Assembly: GCA_020831885.1 (NCBI GenBank)
Contig: JAFIFU010000022.1
Location: 1 to 51,433 of the forward strand
Length of the DNA: 51,433 bases
Direction of reading: 5' to 3'
From: Ectothiorhodospiraceae bacterium
GTDB taxonomy: Bacteria; Pseudomonadota; Gammaproteobacteria; Nitrococcales; Aquisalimonadaceae
Position numbers and translations under genes: made by a program. Below, in pieces: positions 16,348 to 25,036 of this stretch. Under the pieces are notes generated by a model that was not told the DNA's origin, ran no database searches, and worked only from the letters and a program-made list of their open reading frames with translations. Position 1 is the first letter of the stretch, and each line of letters opens with the position of its first letter.

Positions 16348-17508
16348 CTATTGAATACCGTAAGTCGATACATCCACCGTCGAGAGCACTTCTTCCCAGA
16401 GGAGTTCGGCCAGGTCATCGGTGGTCTTGACGTCGTTGACCAGGTTGATCCATCTCTCTAGAAGGGCGTACATATCGGCAACCATCTCCTCACCACGCTC
16501 CACACCCAAATCTTTATACCTTTGAGGGATAGACTCCAGGTCTTGGCGCACGAACTCACGGGTTGCATCGATGAGTTCTTCGTGAGCCTGACCAACGACC
16601 ACGCCAATCGATTGAGCCTTCTCGATAGCTGGCTGAGCGTTGGCCGCGAAATTGAACGTGGTTGCTGCAGCCATGTAAGCAGCCGCTCTTAGCATGGCCT
16701 GACGATTTTCCTCGCTCATGGCTCTCCAAGTGTCCGCGTTGACGTTGGCGGGACCAAGCCCGGCGAACAGCCCACCTGGCACTTCCAAGGTGAGATCGGA
16801 CACTGGTTCCATAAGGCGGAAGTTGACTAGTTCCGTGGGTGTAAGCGCTGTGCAGTCAACCACGCCCTGCGATAGTGCCTCAAACGCCTCGTTCAGTGAC
16901 ACGGTAACCGGAGTTGCGCCCACACTCTCGACCCAGCGTGCCCATTGTGGCCCACCAGCGCGCACACGTGTGCCTCTCAGATCGGCTAGCGTTTCTACGG
17001 GTTTCGTGCACTGTAAGATGTAGCCAGGGCTCGCGGCGGAAGCCGTGAAAACTTGGTTCTGTCGTGCATACTCTTGCTGACATTCAGGGCACTGTGTAAC
17101 GACGTACTCTAGCATTGCACCAGTGTATGCGTAGCTAACGGCCTTCGGATCCTCTGCGTCCAATAGGTTTACGATCATTGAGATTTCCGACAGCAAGTTT
17201 GTGTGCGGATACTCGTTTGGGAAATAGGGAGTGAGCAGATAACCGATATCGGCGATACCGTCACGGACGCCGGCAGACGTTTCCGCGAAGTTCAATAGAC
17301 TGAGCGGGAAAATCCGTACGGACAAGTTGCCATTGGAGAATTCCTCCAAATGCTCAGCATAGATTTCCGCAGCTCTAATAGTGTCAGTGCCTGGTGGCGA
17401 TCCGAGCGCGAAACGCAATTGTTTGGCCTCCGCTCCCGTTGACAGCAGTGCACCACCGATAATTAGACCGATCAGACCAGCCATTGATAAATTTCTTATA
17501 ACGCGCAT
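16348..17508 (-). CDS. TRAP transporter substrate-binding protein, DctP type
   Basis: The 386-residue protein has a Sec signal peptide (hydrophobic 9-24, cleavage after AEA at about 28) and a DctP-type periplasmic binding fold. The segment VRAGGPQWARWVESVGATPV contains the arginine region that usually contacts the carboxylate of the ligand, and SQGVVDCTAL follows it. Two cysteine groups (CPEC about 128-131, LQCTKP) may form disulphides. TRAP systems import organic acids with a Na+ gradient, but no DctQ or DctM membrane subunits lie nearby, so it is an orphan. It is the last gene of the acquired operon, with visibly lower G+C than the backbone. Confidence 0.88.
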   Translation of the reverse strand: MRVIRNLSMAGLIGLIIGGALLSTGAEAKQLRFALGSPPGTDTIRAAEIYAEHLEEFSNGNLSVRIFPLSLLNFAETSAGVRDGIADIGYLLTPYFPNEYPHTNLLSEISMIVNLLDAEDPKAVSYAYTGAMLEYVVTQCPECQQEYARQNQVFTASAASPGYILQCTKPVETLADLRGTRVRAGGPQWARWVESVGATPVTVSLNEAFEALSQGVVDCTALTPTELVNFRLMEPVSDLTLEVPGGLFAGLGPANVNADTWRAMSEENRQAMLRAAAYMAAATTFNFAANAQPAIEKAQSIGVVVGQAHEELIDATREFVRQDLESIPQRYKDLGVERGEEMVADMYALLERWINLVNDVKTTDDLAELLWEEVLSTVDVSTYGIQ

Positions 17509-17620
17509 AGTTTTCTCTTCCTCATGCCCGATTTCGCGGGTGCTTGTTTAGGTCATTTTCGTCTTGGATTGCAACTCGATTTCGCATTCGATCAACTGTC
17601 TCCTTTTATCAGCATCGTCT

Positions 17621-19273
17621 TTATACTTTACGCAACTCGCGGCGCAGAATTTTCCCGGTTAAGGTCTTAGGTAGTTCGTCTAATATCTCTATTGCGCGGG
17701 GGCATTTATAGGCGGACAGCCGCTGCTTGGCGAACTCAATCAGTTCTTTTGACGTCACGGAAGCATCAGTTCTCAGGCTGACGAAAGCCTTGACGGTCTC
17801 CCCACGGTACTCATCAGGCACACCAACCACAGCGGCTTCTCGCACGGCTGAATGCTCGTAAAGTACGTCCTCAACTTCGCGCGGCCAGACCTTATAGCCG
17901 GAGGCGTTGATCAAGTCCTTCTTGCGATCGACGACGAAAAACCACCCATCCTCTGTCATGAAGCCGATATCGCCGGTGCGCATGCGTCCGCCCCGGAGGG
18001 CATGGTCCGTTTCCTCTGGCTTATTCCAATAGCCAGGCACCACGTTGGGGCCTTCGACAATGATTTCGCCTAGTTGCCCCGGGGGTAGATCGTTCTCCTC
18101 CTCGTCGGCGATACGCACAATCATGCCGGGCATAGGCACGCCGACCGAGAGCGCACCGCTGTCAGGATCTACGGGCCCTCGCATTCCTCGAGGAGTATGA
18201 ATGGCGGGTGCGGTCGCTTCGGTAAGGCCGTAAGAATTGTGGATGAACGTACCCATTCCTGCCTCAAAGGCGTTCGCCGTGGCAGGAGACACGGGTGCCC
18301 CGCCCGAGAATATGGATTTAAAACAGCGGAAATCCTTCGCAGAGGCTCCTGCGGTGTTCATTAGGGCTATGAAAACTGTGATGGAACCGACAGTGAAGGT
18401 GGGTTTATGTTCTCGTATTGCGTCGAGTATCACGTCAGGGTGAAAACGGTAGGCCAACACTAGTGGCACAGGTACTGCCAGGCTGGCACTAACGTGAGCA
18501 ATCAACCCGGTGATGTGAAAAAGCGGTGCGACGCCGAGGATTGATCCATCGGGCGTCAGCCCCACCCACTCCTTGTAAATGTGCGTGGCGGCAGCAACGT
18601 TTCGGTGCGTGTTTATCGCTCCCTTAGGAGAACCGGTGGTGCCCGAGGTGTAGCAAAGCATGGCCGGATCGTCGGGCCGCACCGTTGCGCCCGGCGGCGG
18701 CTTATCACGGTAGCTCTCGACCAAAGTGCTCATGTCCAGCGTTCCGTCACACTCCTGCCGCTGGACGCCATCGAACAGACGCGAATCTCGCCTAGTCTGA
18801 TACTCTAGCTCGGACGTGGTTATCACCAGCTCGACCGCGGTGTTCTGCAGCACGTGCCTTGCCACATCCCGGTGTAGCGACTCCAGACAGACTAGCGCCT
18901 TGGCCCCAGAGTCGGTGAGCATGTAGGTAAGTTCCCGCTCGCGGTTCATCGGGTTGATACATACGACGATGGCACCGACTTTCCAAGCACCCACGACAGC
19001 GATCAGAAACTGCGGAACATTCTGCAAATAGATGCCCAATCGGTCGCCATGCTCGAAGCCGCGAGCGGCCAGTGCGGCCGCAAATGCATCGGAAAGCCGG
19101 TCGAGTTCTCGTCTTGTTATCGTTCCATCGAAGTACTTAATCGCCACACCATCGGGTGCCGTCTGGAGCCCCGCATGAAACATTTCCAACGCTGTTGCTG
19201 CTGTCGGCGAATACTCGCCAGGATACTTGTCACCATAAATGTGGAGCCATGGGCGGCTGTCATAGATGCTCAT
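17621..19273 (-). CDS. AMP-dependent acyl-CoA synthetase/ligase
   Basis: The 550-residue ANL-superfamily enzyme activates a carboxylic acid with ATP and CoA. Visible motifs are the P-loop YTSGTTGSPKG (208-218), YGLTEATAP, the hinge-region GDIGFMTEDGWFFVVDRKKD and the C-terminal catalytic lysine K541 in KTLTGKILRREL. It resembles long-chain or aryl/alkyl acid ligases; the exact substrate is unknown. The ATG at 19273 has GAGG about 7 bp upstream. It lies between the monooxygenase (60 bp) and DctP (112 bp) on the same strand, consistent with activating the acid released in the pathway. Confidence 0.93.
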   Translation of the reverse strand: MSIYDSRPWLHIYGDKYPGEYSPTAATALEMFHAGLQTAPDGVAIKYFDGTITRRELDRLSDAFAAALAARGFEHGDRLGIYLQNVPQFLIAVVGAWKVGAIVVCINPMNRERELTYMLTDSGAKALVCLESLHRDVARHVLQNTAVELVITTSELEYQTRRDSRLFDGVQRQECDGTLDMSTLVESYRDKPPPGATVRPDDPAMLCYTSGTTGSPKGAINTHRNVAAATHIYKEWVGLTPDGSILGVAPLFHITGLIAHVSASLAVPVPLVLAYRFHPDVILDAIREHKPTFTVGSITVFIALMNTAGASAKDFRCFKSIFSGGAPVSPATANAFEAGMGTFIHNSYGLTEATAPAIHTPRGMRGPVDPDSGALSVGVPMPGMIVRIADEEENDLPPGQLGEIIVEGPNVVPGYWNKPEETDHALRGGRMRTGDIGFMTEDGWFFVVDRKKDLINASGYKVWPREVEDVLYEHSAVREAAVVGVPDEYRGETVKAFVSLRTDASVTSKELIEFAKQRLSAYKCPRAIEILDELPKTLTGKILRRELRKV

Positions 19274-19333
19274 CGGTTTACCTCAAAGTCACTTTACTGG
19301 CCACGATGCGTTCCCGGTCCTGCGCGGCCGCAT

Positions 19334-21307
19334 CTATCGAACACCGTTTGCCAGTTGTTCTTTTCTCCCGCCGTTCTGTCGTATGGGTTCCAGATGAAAA
19401 TCCTCCAAATTGGGAGTGCGGGTGAGTCGCCAGTAATCGACGACCCGCCAGGGTGAGTTCGTAACCACTCGACCCCGGCTATTGTGGTAATAAGTCCGCA
19501 CCCCCGGGTGGCGCCAGACCATCTTGTTGTGGGCCTCATCCACCGCGCGGTTGTAGGTGTCATGTACGTCTCTCCGACACTCGACAACCGCTACATTCCG
19601 CTCGAGCATGCTCAGCAACAACTGCACGATATAGTTGGCTTGACATTCGGCTGTGAAGATGTAGCTACCGCCCGGCGGATTCGTGTTGGGTCCGTACATG
19701 ATGAAAAAATTGGGAAAGTCGGGCGTCGTCATGCCTAAATATGCAGAGGCATCGTCTCCGTCCCAGACTTCCTGCAAAGTGCGTCCGGAACGCCCCCGCG
19801 TCTCGAAGGTTTGAACAAAGGTTTGGGCTTTGAAACCGGTGCACAGGACAACGATATCGGCCTGATAATCCTGACCGGATGCGGTGCGGACGCCGGTTTC
19901 GAGAAAGGCACTGACCGATTCGGTGACGAGTTCAACATGCGGTTCGCGTAACGCGGCAAACCAGCCGTTATCGAGCAGAATCCGCTTCGCATAAGGCGGG
20001 AAATCTGGGAGCGCTTTCTGTTGCAGATCCTCCCGCCCCTCCAGTTGCTCCTGCAAGTAGCGCTTGAAAAATTTTCGGTGCGCATCATTAACAGCGTTCA
20101 TTGCACGTTCGGGATGCCGCCACTCGGGATCGCGCTGCAGTGTCGGATGAACCTTATCGTTCCAGACCCATGCCAGCCGCATCCGATACCACAACCGGTA
20201 ATAAGGCACGTTCTCGAACAGCCATTGTTTTTCTTTACTGATCGGCTTGAAATAATCTTCATTCGGCGCGATCCACTGCGGTGAGCGCTGGAAGACGTAC
20301 AAATGATCAACACGATCGACAATCGCGGGCACGGTCTGCATGGCGCTTGCTCCGGTCCCCACAACAGCGACCCTTTTCCCGGTTAAGTCCACGTTCTCTG
20401 GCCAATCAGCCGAATGAAACAGGCTACCGCGGAACGTCTTCATCCCGGGGAGGTTCGGAATGTTCGGGGTATTGAACAGGCCTACGGCGCTGATTACGGC
20501 GTTCGCAACGCGTTCCGATTCTTTCCCCTCACGGTTGCGCACCGTTACCCGCCAAACTTGGTCGTTGTTGTCATAAATGGCCGCGACAACCTCGGTTTCG
20601 AACCGGATTGACGACCTGAGGTCGAAATGATCCGCCATGTCCTCCATGTACTGCGCAACTTCGGCGCGCCTGCTGAAATGGGTCGACCAGTTGCGTGGAA
20701 AGAAGGAGAAGGAATACAAGTGGCTGGGAGTATCAACCCCGCAACCGGGATATCTATTATCGAGCCAAGTCCCACCTACCGTAGAATTTTTCTCCACAAT
20801 CTCATATGGGATTCCCGCCTGCTTGAGGCGTAGTGCCGCTGCAAGACCGGATACACCGGCGCCGATGATGAGTACCGAGAATTCGTCGACTTCCTGGGGC
20901 GCCCTCTTGATGCCATCGGCGGTTGGTTCCGGCTCCGTAAATCCCATTTCCACCGACATCAAGCCCGCGTATTCGTCGGGTATCGGCTCGCCCATGCAGA
21001 TTGTCATCAGCTCCCTTAGCAACGCCTCCTCCGGAGCCGGAACGGCTGGCAGTTGGCCATCGTTCCACAGCGCGATGGCCCGAGCCGCCGCGTTTCGGAT
21101 CTCCTCTTGTCTGCCTTCGGGAAGACCACCCGAGGCGTGATCACCAAGCCCGCGCGTAGCGGTCGGTTGATAGGGAGATTCCAGCCAACGGCGATCACCG
21201 GTCAACTGAAACAACACCATGAGCAGGGCAGGTATATTTGCGTCATTGAGCGCCAGGCGTAGTTGTTCCGTATCCATAGGCTGGCCGGGGCTGGGAAACA
21301 TCATCAT
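19334..21307 (-). CDS. Type I Baeyer-Villiger monooxygenase (HAPMO-like, with N-terminal extension)
   Basis: The 657-residue flavoprotein inserts oxygen next to a ketone using FAD and NADPH. The FAD motif is GAGVSG (149-154). The BVMO fingerprint FxGxxxHxxxW is present as FRGSLFHSADW (292-302), the NADP motif is GTGASA (317-322), and the catalytic arginine is probably R341 (VFQRSPQW). The first ~140 residues form an extension like that of 4-hydroxyacetophenone monooxygenase. The ATG at 21307 has GGAG 5 bp upstream; the frame extends further but into the hydrolase gene. The substrate is unknown. It follows the hydrolase gene by 52 bp. Confidence 0.92.
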   Translation of the reverse strand: MMMFPSPGQPMDTEQLRLALNDANIPALLMVLFQLTGDRRWLESPYQPTATRGLGDHASGGLPEGRQEEIRNAAARAIALWNDGQLPAVPAPEEALLRELMTICMGEPIPDEYAGLMSVEMGFTEPEPTADGIKRAPQEVDEFSVLIIGAGVSGLAAALRLKQAGIPYEIVEKNSTVGGTWLDNRYPGCGVDTPSHLYSFSFFPRNWSTHFSRRAEVAQYMEDMADHFDLRSSIRFETEVVAAIYDNNDQVWRVTVRNREGKESERVANAVISAVGLFNTPNIPNLPGMKTFRGSLFHSADWPENVDLTGKRVAVVGTGASAMQTVPAIVDRVDHLYVFQRSPQWIAPNEDYFKPISKEKQWLFENVPYYRLWYRMRLAWVWNDKVHPTLQRDPEWRHPERAMNAVNDAHRKFFKRYLQEQLEGREDLQQKALPDFPPYAKRILLDNGWFAALREPHVELVTESVSAFLETGVRTASGQDYQADIVVLCTGFKAQTFVQTFETRGRSGRTLQEVWDGDDASAYLGMTTPDFPNFFIMYGPNTNPPGGSYIFTAECQANYIVQLLLSMLERNVAVVECRRDVHDTYNRAVDEAHNKMVWRHPGVRTYYHNSRGRVVTNSPWRVVDYWRLTRTPNLEDFHLEPIRQNGGRKEQLANGVR

Positions 21308-21359
21308 CCAAACTCCATATGTGTTGAAAAAATAAACTATTGCGAGAGCCGGCTGTTGT

Positions 21360-23111
21360 TTAGCCGTCTGGCCGACGAATAACGGGAAGCACCAGTCGGG
21401 AAGGCCGGGACCGGTCGTGGTGAACACGATTTACCGTTGGCCGCATCTCGGCGGCGGTCGCCTCTGCGATCACGTCACCTGTGTTGGGGTTGCGATCGAA
21501 GCGCGGGAAGTTGCTGCTGGAGATATCCAGACGAATCCGATGTCCGGCATCGAACACAATCGCTGTCGCAGCCAAGCTGATACGCAGCGCGTAAACTCTA
21601 CCTGGCTGCATCAGCGAAGGTTGTGTTAAGGATTCTCGGTATCTGGCTCGTAGGATGCCATCTGTCAGGATTTCTGCTCGTCCGCACGGGTGAACATCTA
21701 CTAACTTGCCTGTGAAATCTGTGTCCACGGCTTCCGAGGAGACGTACAGAATCAGTTCAACCGGGCCAATCACCTCCAGAGGTTCGCGCAAGGGGGCCGT
21801 GGTGTAAGAAAGCACATCCAGGCGAATCTCCACTTCGCGCTGATCTCGAGGGCCGGAGTTAGCGCCGACGAACAGCCCGGGTAGGAAAGTTGCTCCACCC
21901 ACCGTGGGTACAGGATTAAGCGGGTCATAGATGAATCGGTCAGGAGGTTCGTCGGCCGCCGGTTCGAGCCTTAGTAGGCCGTCGCCGGTTAGGCTGTTTG
22001 CATGTCCATTGCTGTGCAGGAAGTAATTGGTAAATTGGGTATCGGGGAGCGGCCAGTCCTCTTCGTCGCGCCAATTGTTCACTCCCATCACAAACAGGCG
22101 AACCGGTTTGCTGTCATCAACGTTAGGTTGTGCATCCCTCAGCCAGTGATCGAACCATCGTAGCTGTAATCCGGTCAGATCGGCGCCGTCGATCCCCGAG
22201 CGAAGCCCGTAACCACGCTCTGGATGCCAGCCGCTCATGGTGCCGTGAGCCCAAGGCCCGATAACCAATCGCTGGCCGGATCGCGCTAGTTCACTGCCGC
22301 CATAGCGTTTCATGCCCACATAGTTGGCCAACGTTCCTTGCAAGAAGAGGTCATACCAGCCGCCTATGTTGAGCCCCGGCACCGTGATGCGACTGTAGTG
22401 TTCCCTGGGAGCCGTTGCGCGCCAGAAATCGTCGTAGTTGGGGTGGGCTAACCACGTATCATAATACGGTGCAAGTGCGCCTAGCTCCGGGAGCCCGCGC
22501 AGCGGAAGGCGACGATACAATGCTTGGTTGTTGTCTACTGCCGTAATTAGTCGTCGTAGTTCGGCACGTTCTGCCTCGCCTGCGGCAAGTCGACGCTGCA
22601 ACTCACCGGTCGCGAGTGCGGATAGGGTCCAATGGAGGTTGAAACCCAACTGAAATGCGCCACCCCGATAAACCCAGCCGTCGTAGTATTGATCCGGCGT
22701 TACCATGGGCGCAATCGCCCGTAGGGCAGTGGGGGCTTGAGTGGCAGCGAGCCATTGGGTGGCCCCGACGTAGGATCCACCCGCCATGCCAACGCGTCCG
22801 TTGCTCCACGGCTGGCGGGCAGCCCAATCTACGGTATCAGCCCCATCTGCTGCTTCGTCTTGAAACGGCGTGAAACTGCCCTCGCTGGCAAACCGGCCCC
22901 GCGTGTCCTGCACGATTACCGCATAACCCGCGTTCGCGGCCCGTAAGACGTCCAGAGCGTAGTTAACGATAGGGGTATATTCCTTGCTGTAAGGGGTTCT
23001 CTGAATAATTGTGGGATATTGGCCAACCCCATCGGGGCGGTACACGTCGGCAACAAGACGCATGCCGTCGCGCATCGGCACTGCTACCCCTTTCTCAATC
23101 AGGACACCCAT
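21360..23111 (-). CDS. CocE/NonD-family serine hydrolase (X-Pro dipeptidyl-peptidase-like)
   Basis: The 583-residue protein has the CocE architecture: an alpha/beta-hydrolase core with nucleophile S113 (GGSYVG), acid D254 (GGWYDLF) and H289 (GPWAHG), then a C-terminal jelly-roll domain. Relatives hydrolyse esters or amides such as cocaine esterase substrates or N-acyl peptides. No signal peptide is seen, so it is cytoplasmic. The ATG at 23111 has AAAGGTG upstream; a TTG at 23126 would add five residues. It is the first gene of the operon, directly before the Baeyer-Villiger enzyme, which suggests it cleaves the ester product. G+C is below that of the backbone. Confidence 0.9.
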   Translation of the reverse strand: MGVLIEKGVAVPMRDGMRLVADVYRPDGVGQYPTIIQRTPYSKEYTPIVNYALDVLRAANAGYAVIVQDTRGRFASEGSFTPFQDEAADGADTVDWAARQPWSNGRVGMAGGSYVGATQWLAATQAPTALRAIAPMVTPDQYYDGWVYRGGAFQLGFNLHWTLSALATGELQRRLAAGEAERAELRRLITAVDNNQALYRRLPLRGLPELGALAPYYDTWLAHPNYDDFWRATAPREHYSRITVPGLNIGGWYDLFLQGTLANYVGMKRYGGSELARSGQRLVIGPWAHGTMSGWHPERGYGLRSGIDGADLTGLQLRWFDHWLRDAQPNVDDSKPVRLFVMGVNNWRDEEDWPLPDTQFTNYFLHSNGHANSLTGDGLLRLEPAADEPPDRFIYDPLNPVPTVGGATFLPGLFVGANSGPRDQREVEIRLDVLSYTTAPLREPLEVIGPVELILYVSSEAVDTDFTGKLVDVHPCGRAEILTDGILRARYRESLTQPSLMQPGRVYALRISLAATAIVFDAGHRIRLDISSSNFPRFDRNPNTGDVIAEATAAEMRPTVNRVHHDRSRPSRLVLPVIRRPDG

Positions 23112-23614
23112 TACGGCACCTTTCAAACAGTGTTCATGCCTTCCCGGGGGTAACCCAAGAGCTCAAACCCCGAATAGGAATTAAGCTACAGATCATTATA
23201 TAACATGTAAAGTAAGTTATGTGTTCCGATGAGTCAAACTGAGCTGTTGCGGCTGCTAGTCAAGAAGTTGCAGTCGCTTTGTCCGTAACCAGTGGGATGG
23301 AAGCCGTCCTTGGTGATACACCCAGACTTCCAGGCGGAAGTAGTTAGAGCGCTAGAAGGGGGGACGCTACCGCTGGGGGAGTTGCCCTGACGCAAATGGG
23401 TGGCGCGCGGTTGCCTGAACCGTCGGTGGCGCGAACCGCGGTAGAAGAGGTATGAGCAGATCGGAGCGGCGTGTCTGGATGCGAAGAATGTGGAATCGAG
23501 ACGCTTTCGTGAGGAAGTTTGTAACCTATAGATGCGGGGGCTAGGTGCCATTGACCGATGGAATAGCCTCCCACCGGTGGCCGCGTGAATGTCGCCCAGT
23601 CGCACCTTACGTTG
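23112..23614. other. Stretch without an intact gene at the right edge of the acquired region
   Basis: About 500 bp between the hydrolase start and the M20 peptidase stop. Beyond the promoter element it holds only short frames broken by stops. One plus-strand frame begins MSQTELLRLLVKKLQSLCP and then continues through several stops, which could be a decayed gene, but I recognise no family. Composition returns to the G+C-rich backbone at about 23.59 kb, so the junction probably lies here. Confidence 0.45.
23195..23220 (-). promoter_or_regulatory. Promoter -10 box with adjacent palindrome ahead of the acquired operon
   Basis: Read on the minus strand, TATAAT (perfect -10) occupies 23195-23200. 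It touches the 21-bp palindrome ATAACnT(9)AnGTTAT at 23200-23220. No good -35 is seen, as expected for an activator-dependent or weak promoter. The palindrome would suit a TetR- or GntR-type regulator, but none is encoded in the region. The operon start codon is 84 bp downstream. Confidence 0.45.
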
Positions 23615-25036
23615 TCAGAATCCGGCGCTGCGGCGCCGGGAGTGATCGGCCAGCACCAGGGCCATGGCGCTGGTCAGGCGCCGTGCCGTGGCCACGTGGA
23701 GGAATTCGTTGGGGCCATGGGCATTGGATTGCGGGCCCAGAACCCCCGTGATCACGAACTGCGCCGAGGGGAACGCGTCTCCCAGCATGGCCATGAACGG
23801 AATGGTGCCGCCTTCGCCCATGTACATGACGGGGGCGCCGAAGCAACGCCGGGAGGCCCTGTCCAGGCTTGCCGCCAGCCAGTCCGACAGCGCCGGCGCA
23901 TGCCAGCCGGTGGCGGATTGATCCGGAGTGAACCGGACCCGGGCGCCGTAGGGTGGATCCTGCTCCAGAAGGGCTTTCACCGCGGCACTGGCCTGCGCGC
24001 CGTCCACACCGGGGGGCAGGCGGATCGATAGTTTGAGGGCCGTGCCCGGTCGCTGCACGTTGCCGGCCTGGTCCAACGGCGGCAGGCCGGCGGCGCCGGT
24101 GACGGACAGCGCCGGGCGCCAGGTGCGGTTGAGCACAAGCTCTGTCAGATCCTCTGCCACCGGGCCGGCGCCGTCCACGAACGGAAAACGCCGGTACAGC
24201 GTCTCGCCCAGCACCCGGGCAGCGGCGCCGGCCTGCTCCCGGCGCATGTCCGGAACGGGCACATGCAGAGCCTTCGGCAGGATCTGCCCGCTGGCACTGT
24301 CTTCCAGCCGCTCAATCAGTTGCCGGGCAATGCGAAAGCTGGACGGGACAACGCCGCTGGCGTCACCGGAGTGCACGCCCTCCCGCAGGATATCCACTTC
24401 CAGCACGCCGCTGGCCATCCCCCTGAGGGAAGTGGTGCACCAGAGCTGCTCGTAATTGCCGCAGCCCGAGTCCAGGCAGATCACCAGGTCCGGCTGCCCG
24501 ATCCGGTGGGACAAATGGTCGATGTAGGCGGGCAGGTCGTAGCTGCCACTCTCCTCGCAGGTCTCGATGAGCAGCACGCAGCGGGCGTGGGGAATGCCCT
24601 GTTCGCGGAGAGCCAGAATGGCGGTGAGCGAGGCGAACACGGCGTAGCCGTCGTCGGCGCCGCCACGGCCGTACAGGCGGCCATCCTTCAGTACCGGCTG
24701 CCAGGGGTCCAGACCCTCGGCCCAGCCGGTCATCTCCGGCTGCTTGTCCAGATGGCCGTACAAAAGGACGGTGCCTTCGGCTTCACCGGGGATGTCCACC
24801 AGCAACACCGGTGTGCGTCCTGGCAACTGCACCAGCTCCACCCGCATGTCGTCATGGGCCTTGGTCCGGCACCAGGCTTCCGCCTGGGCCACAGCGGCAT
24901 CGATATGGCCATTGCGCTCCCAGTCGGCATCGAAGTGGGGGGACTTGGCCGGAATGCGGATATAGTCCTCCAGCTCCGGCAGGATGTCGTCCTGCCAGGC
25001 CCGGTCCACATAAGCCTGCAACTGATCCGGGTTCAT
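23615..25036 (-). CDS. M20-family metallopeptidase (dipeptidase)
   Basis: The 473-residue zinc peptidase has H95 and D97 in LLYGHLDKQP, D128/D129 in GRGGADDGYA, the catalytic pair E161/E162 in ETCEESGSY, and a late histidine in NAHGPNEFL. A dimerisation domain lies at about 210-370. No signal peptide is present, so it acts on peptides in the cytoplasm. The ATG at 25036 has GGAGG 8 bp upstream and overlaps the cydC stop by 4 bp; a GTG at 25051 would add five residues. Its coupling to cydDC suggests a link with thiol or small-peptide metabolism. Confidence 0.92.
   Translation of the reverse strand: MNPDQLQAYVDRAWQDDILPELEDYIRIPAKSPHFDADWERNGHIDAAVAQAEAWCRTKAHDDMRVELVQLPGRTPVLLVDIPGEAEGTVLLYGHLDKQPEMTGWAEGLDPWQPVLKDGRLYGRGGADDGYAVFASLTAILALREQGIPHARCVLLIETCEESGSYDLPAYIDHLSHRIGQPDLVICLDSGCGNYEQLWCTTSLRGMASGVLEVDILREGVHSGDASGVVPSSFRIARQLIERLEDSASGQILPKALHVPVPDMRREQAGAAARVLGETLYRRFPFVDGAGPVAEDLTELVLNRTWRPALSVTGAAGLPPLDQAGNVQRPGTALKLSIRLPPGVDGAQASAAVKALLEQDPPYGARVRFTPDQSATGWHAPALSDWLAASLDRASRRCFGAPVMYMGEGGTIPFMAMLGDAFPSAQFVITGVLGPQSNAHGPNEFLHVATARRLTSAMALVLADHSRRRSAGF

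Noticed and set aside
16110-23590. TGGCCGCGT at both sides of the acquired segment as an attachment-site repeat
   Set aside because: Only 9 bp and GC-rich; expected by chance. No integrase or tRNA is present.
23234-23605. 123-codon minus-strand frame in the right junction
   Set aside because: No ribosome site, no recognisable domain, Arg/Ser-rich composition.
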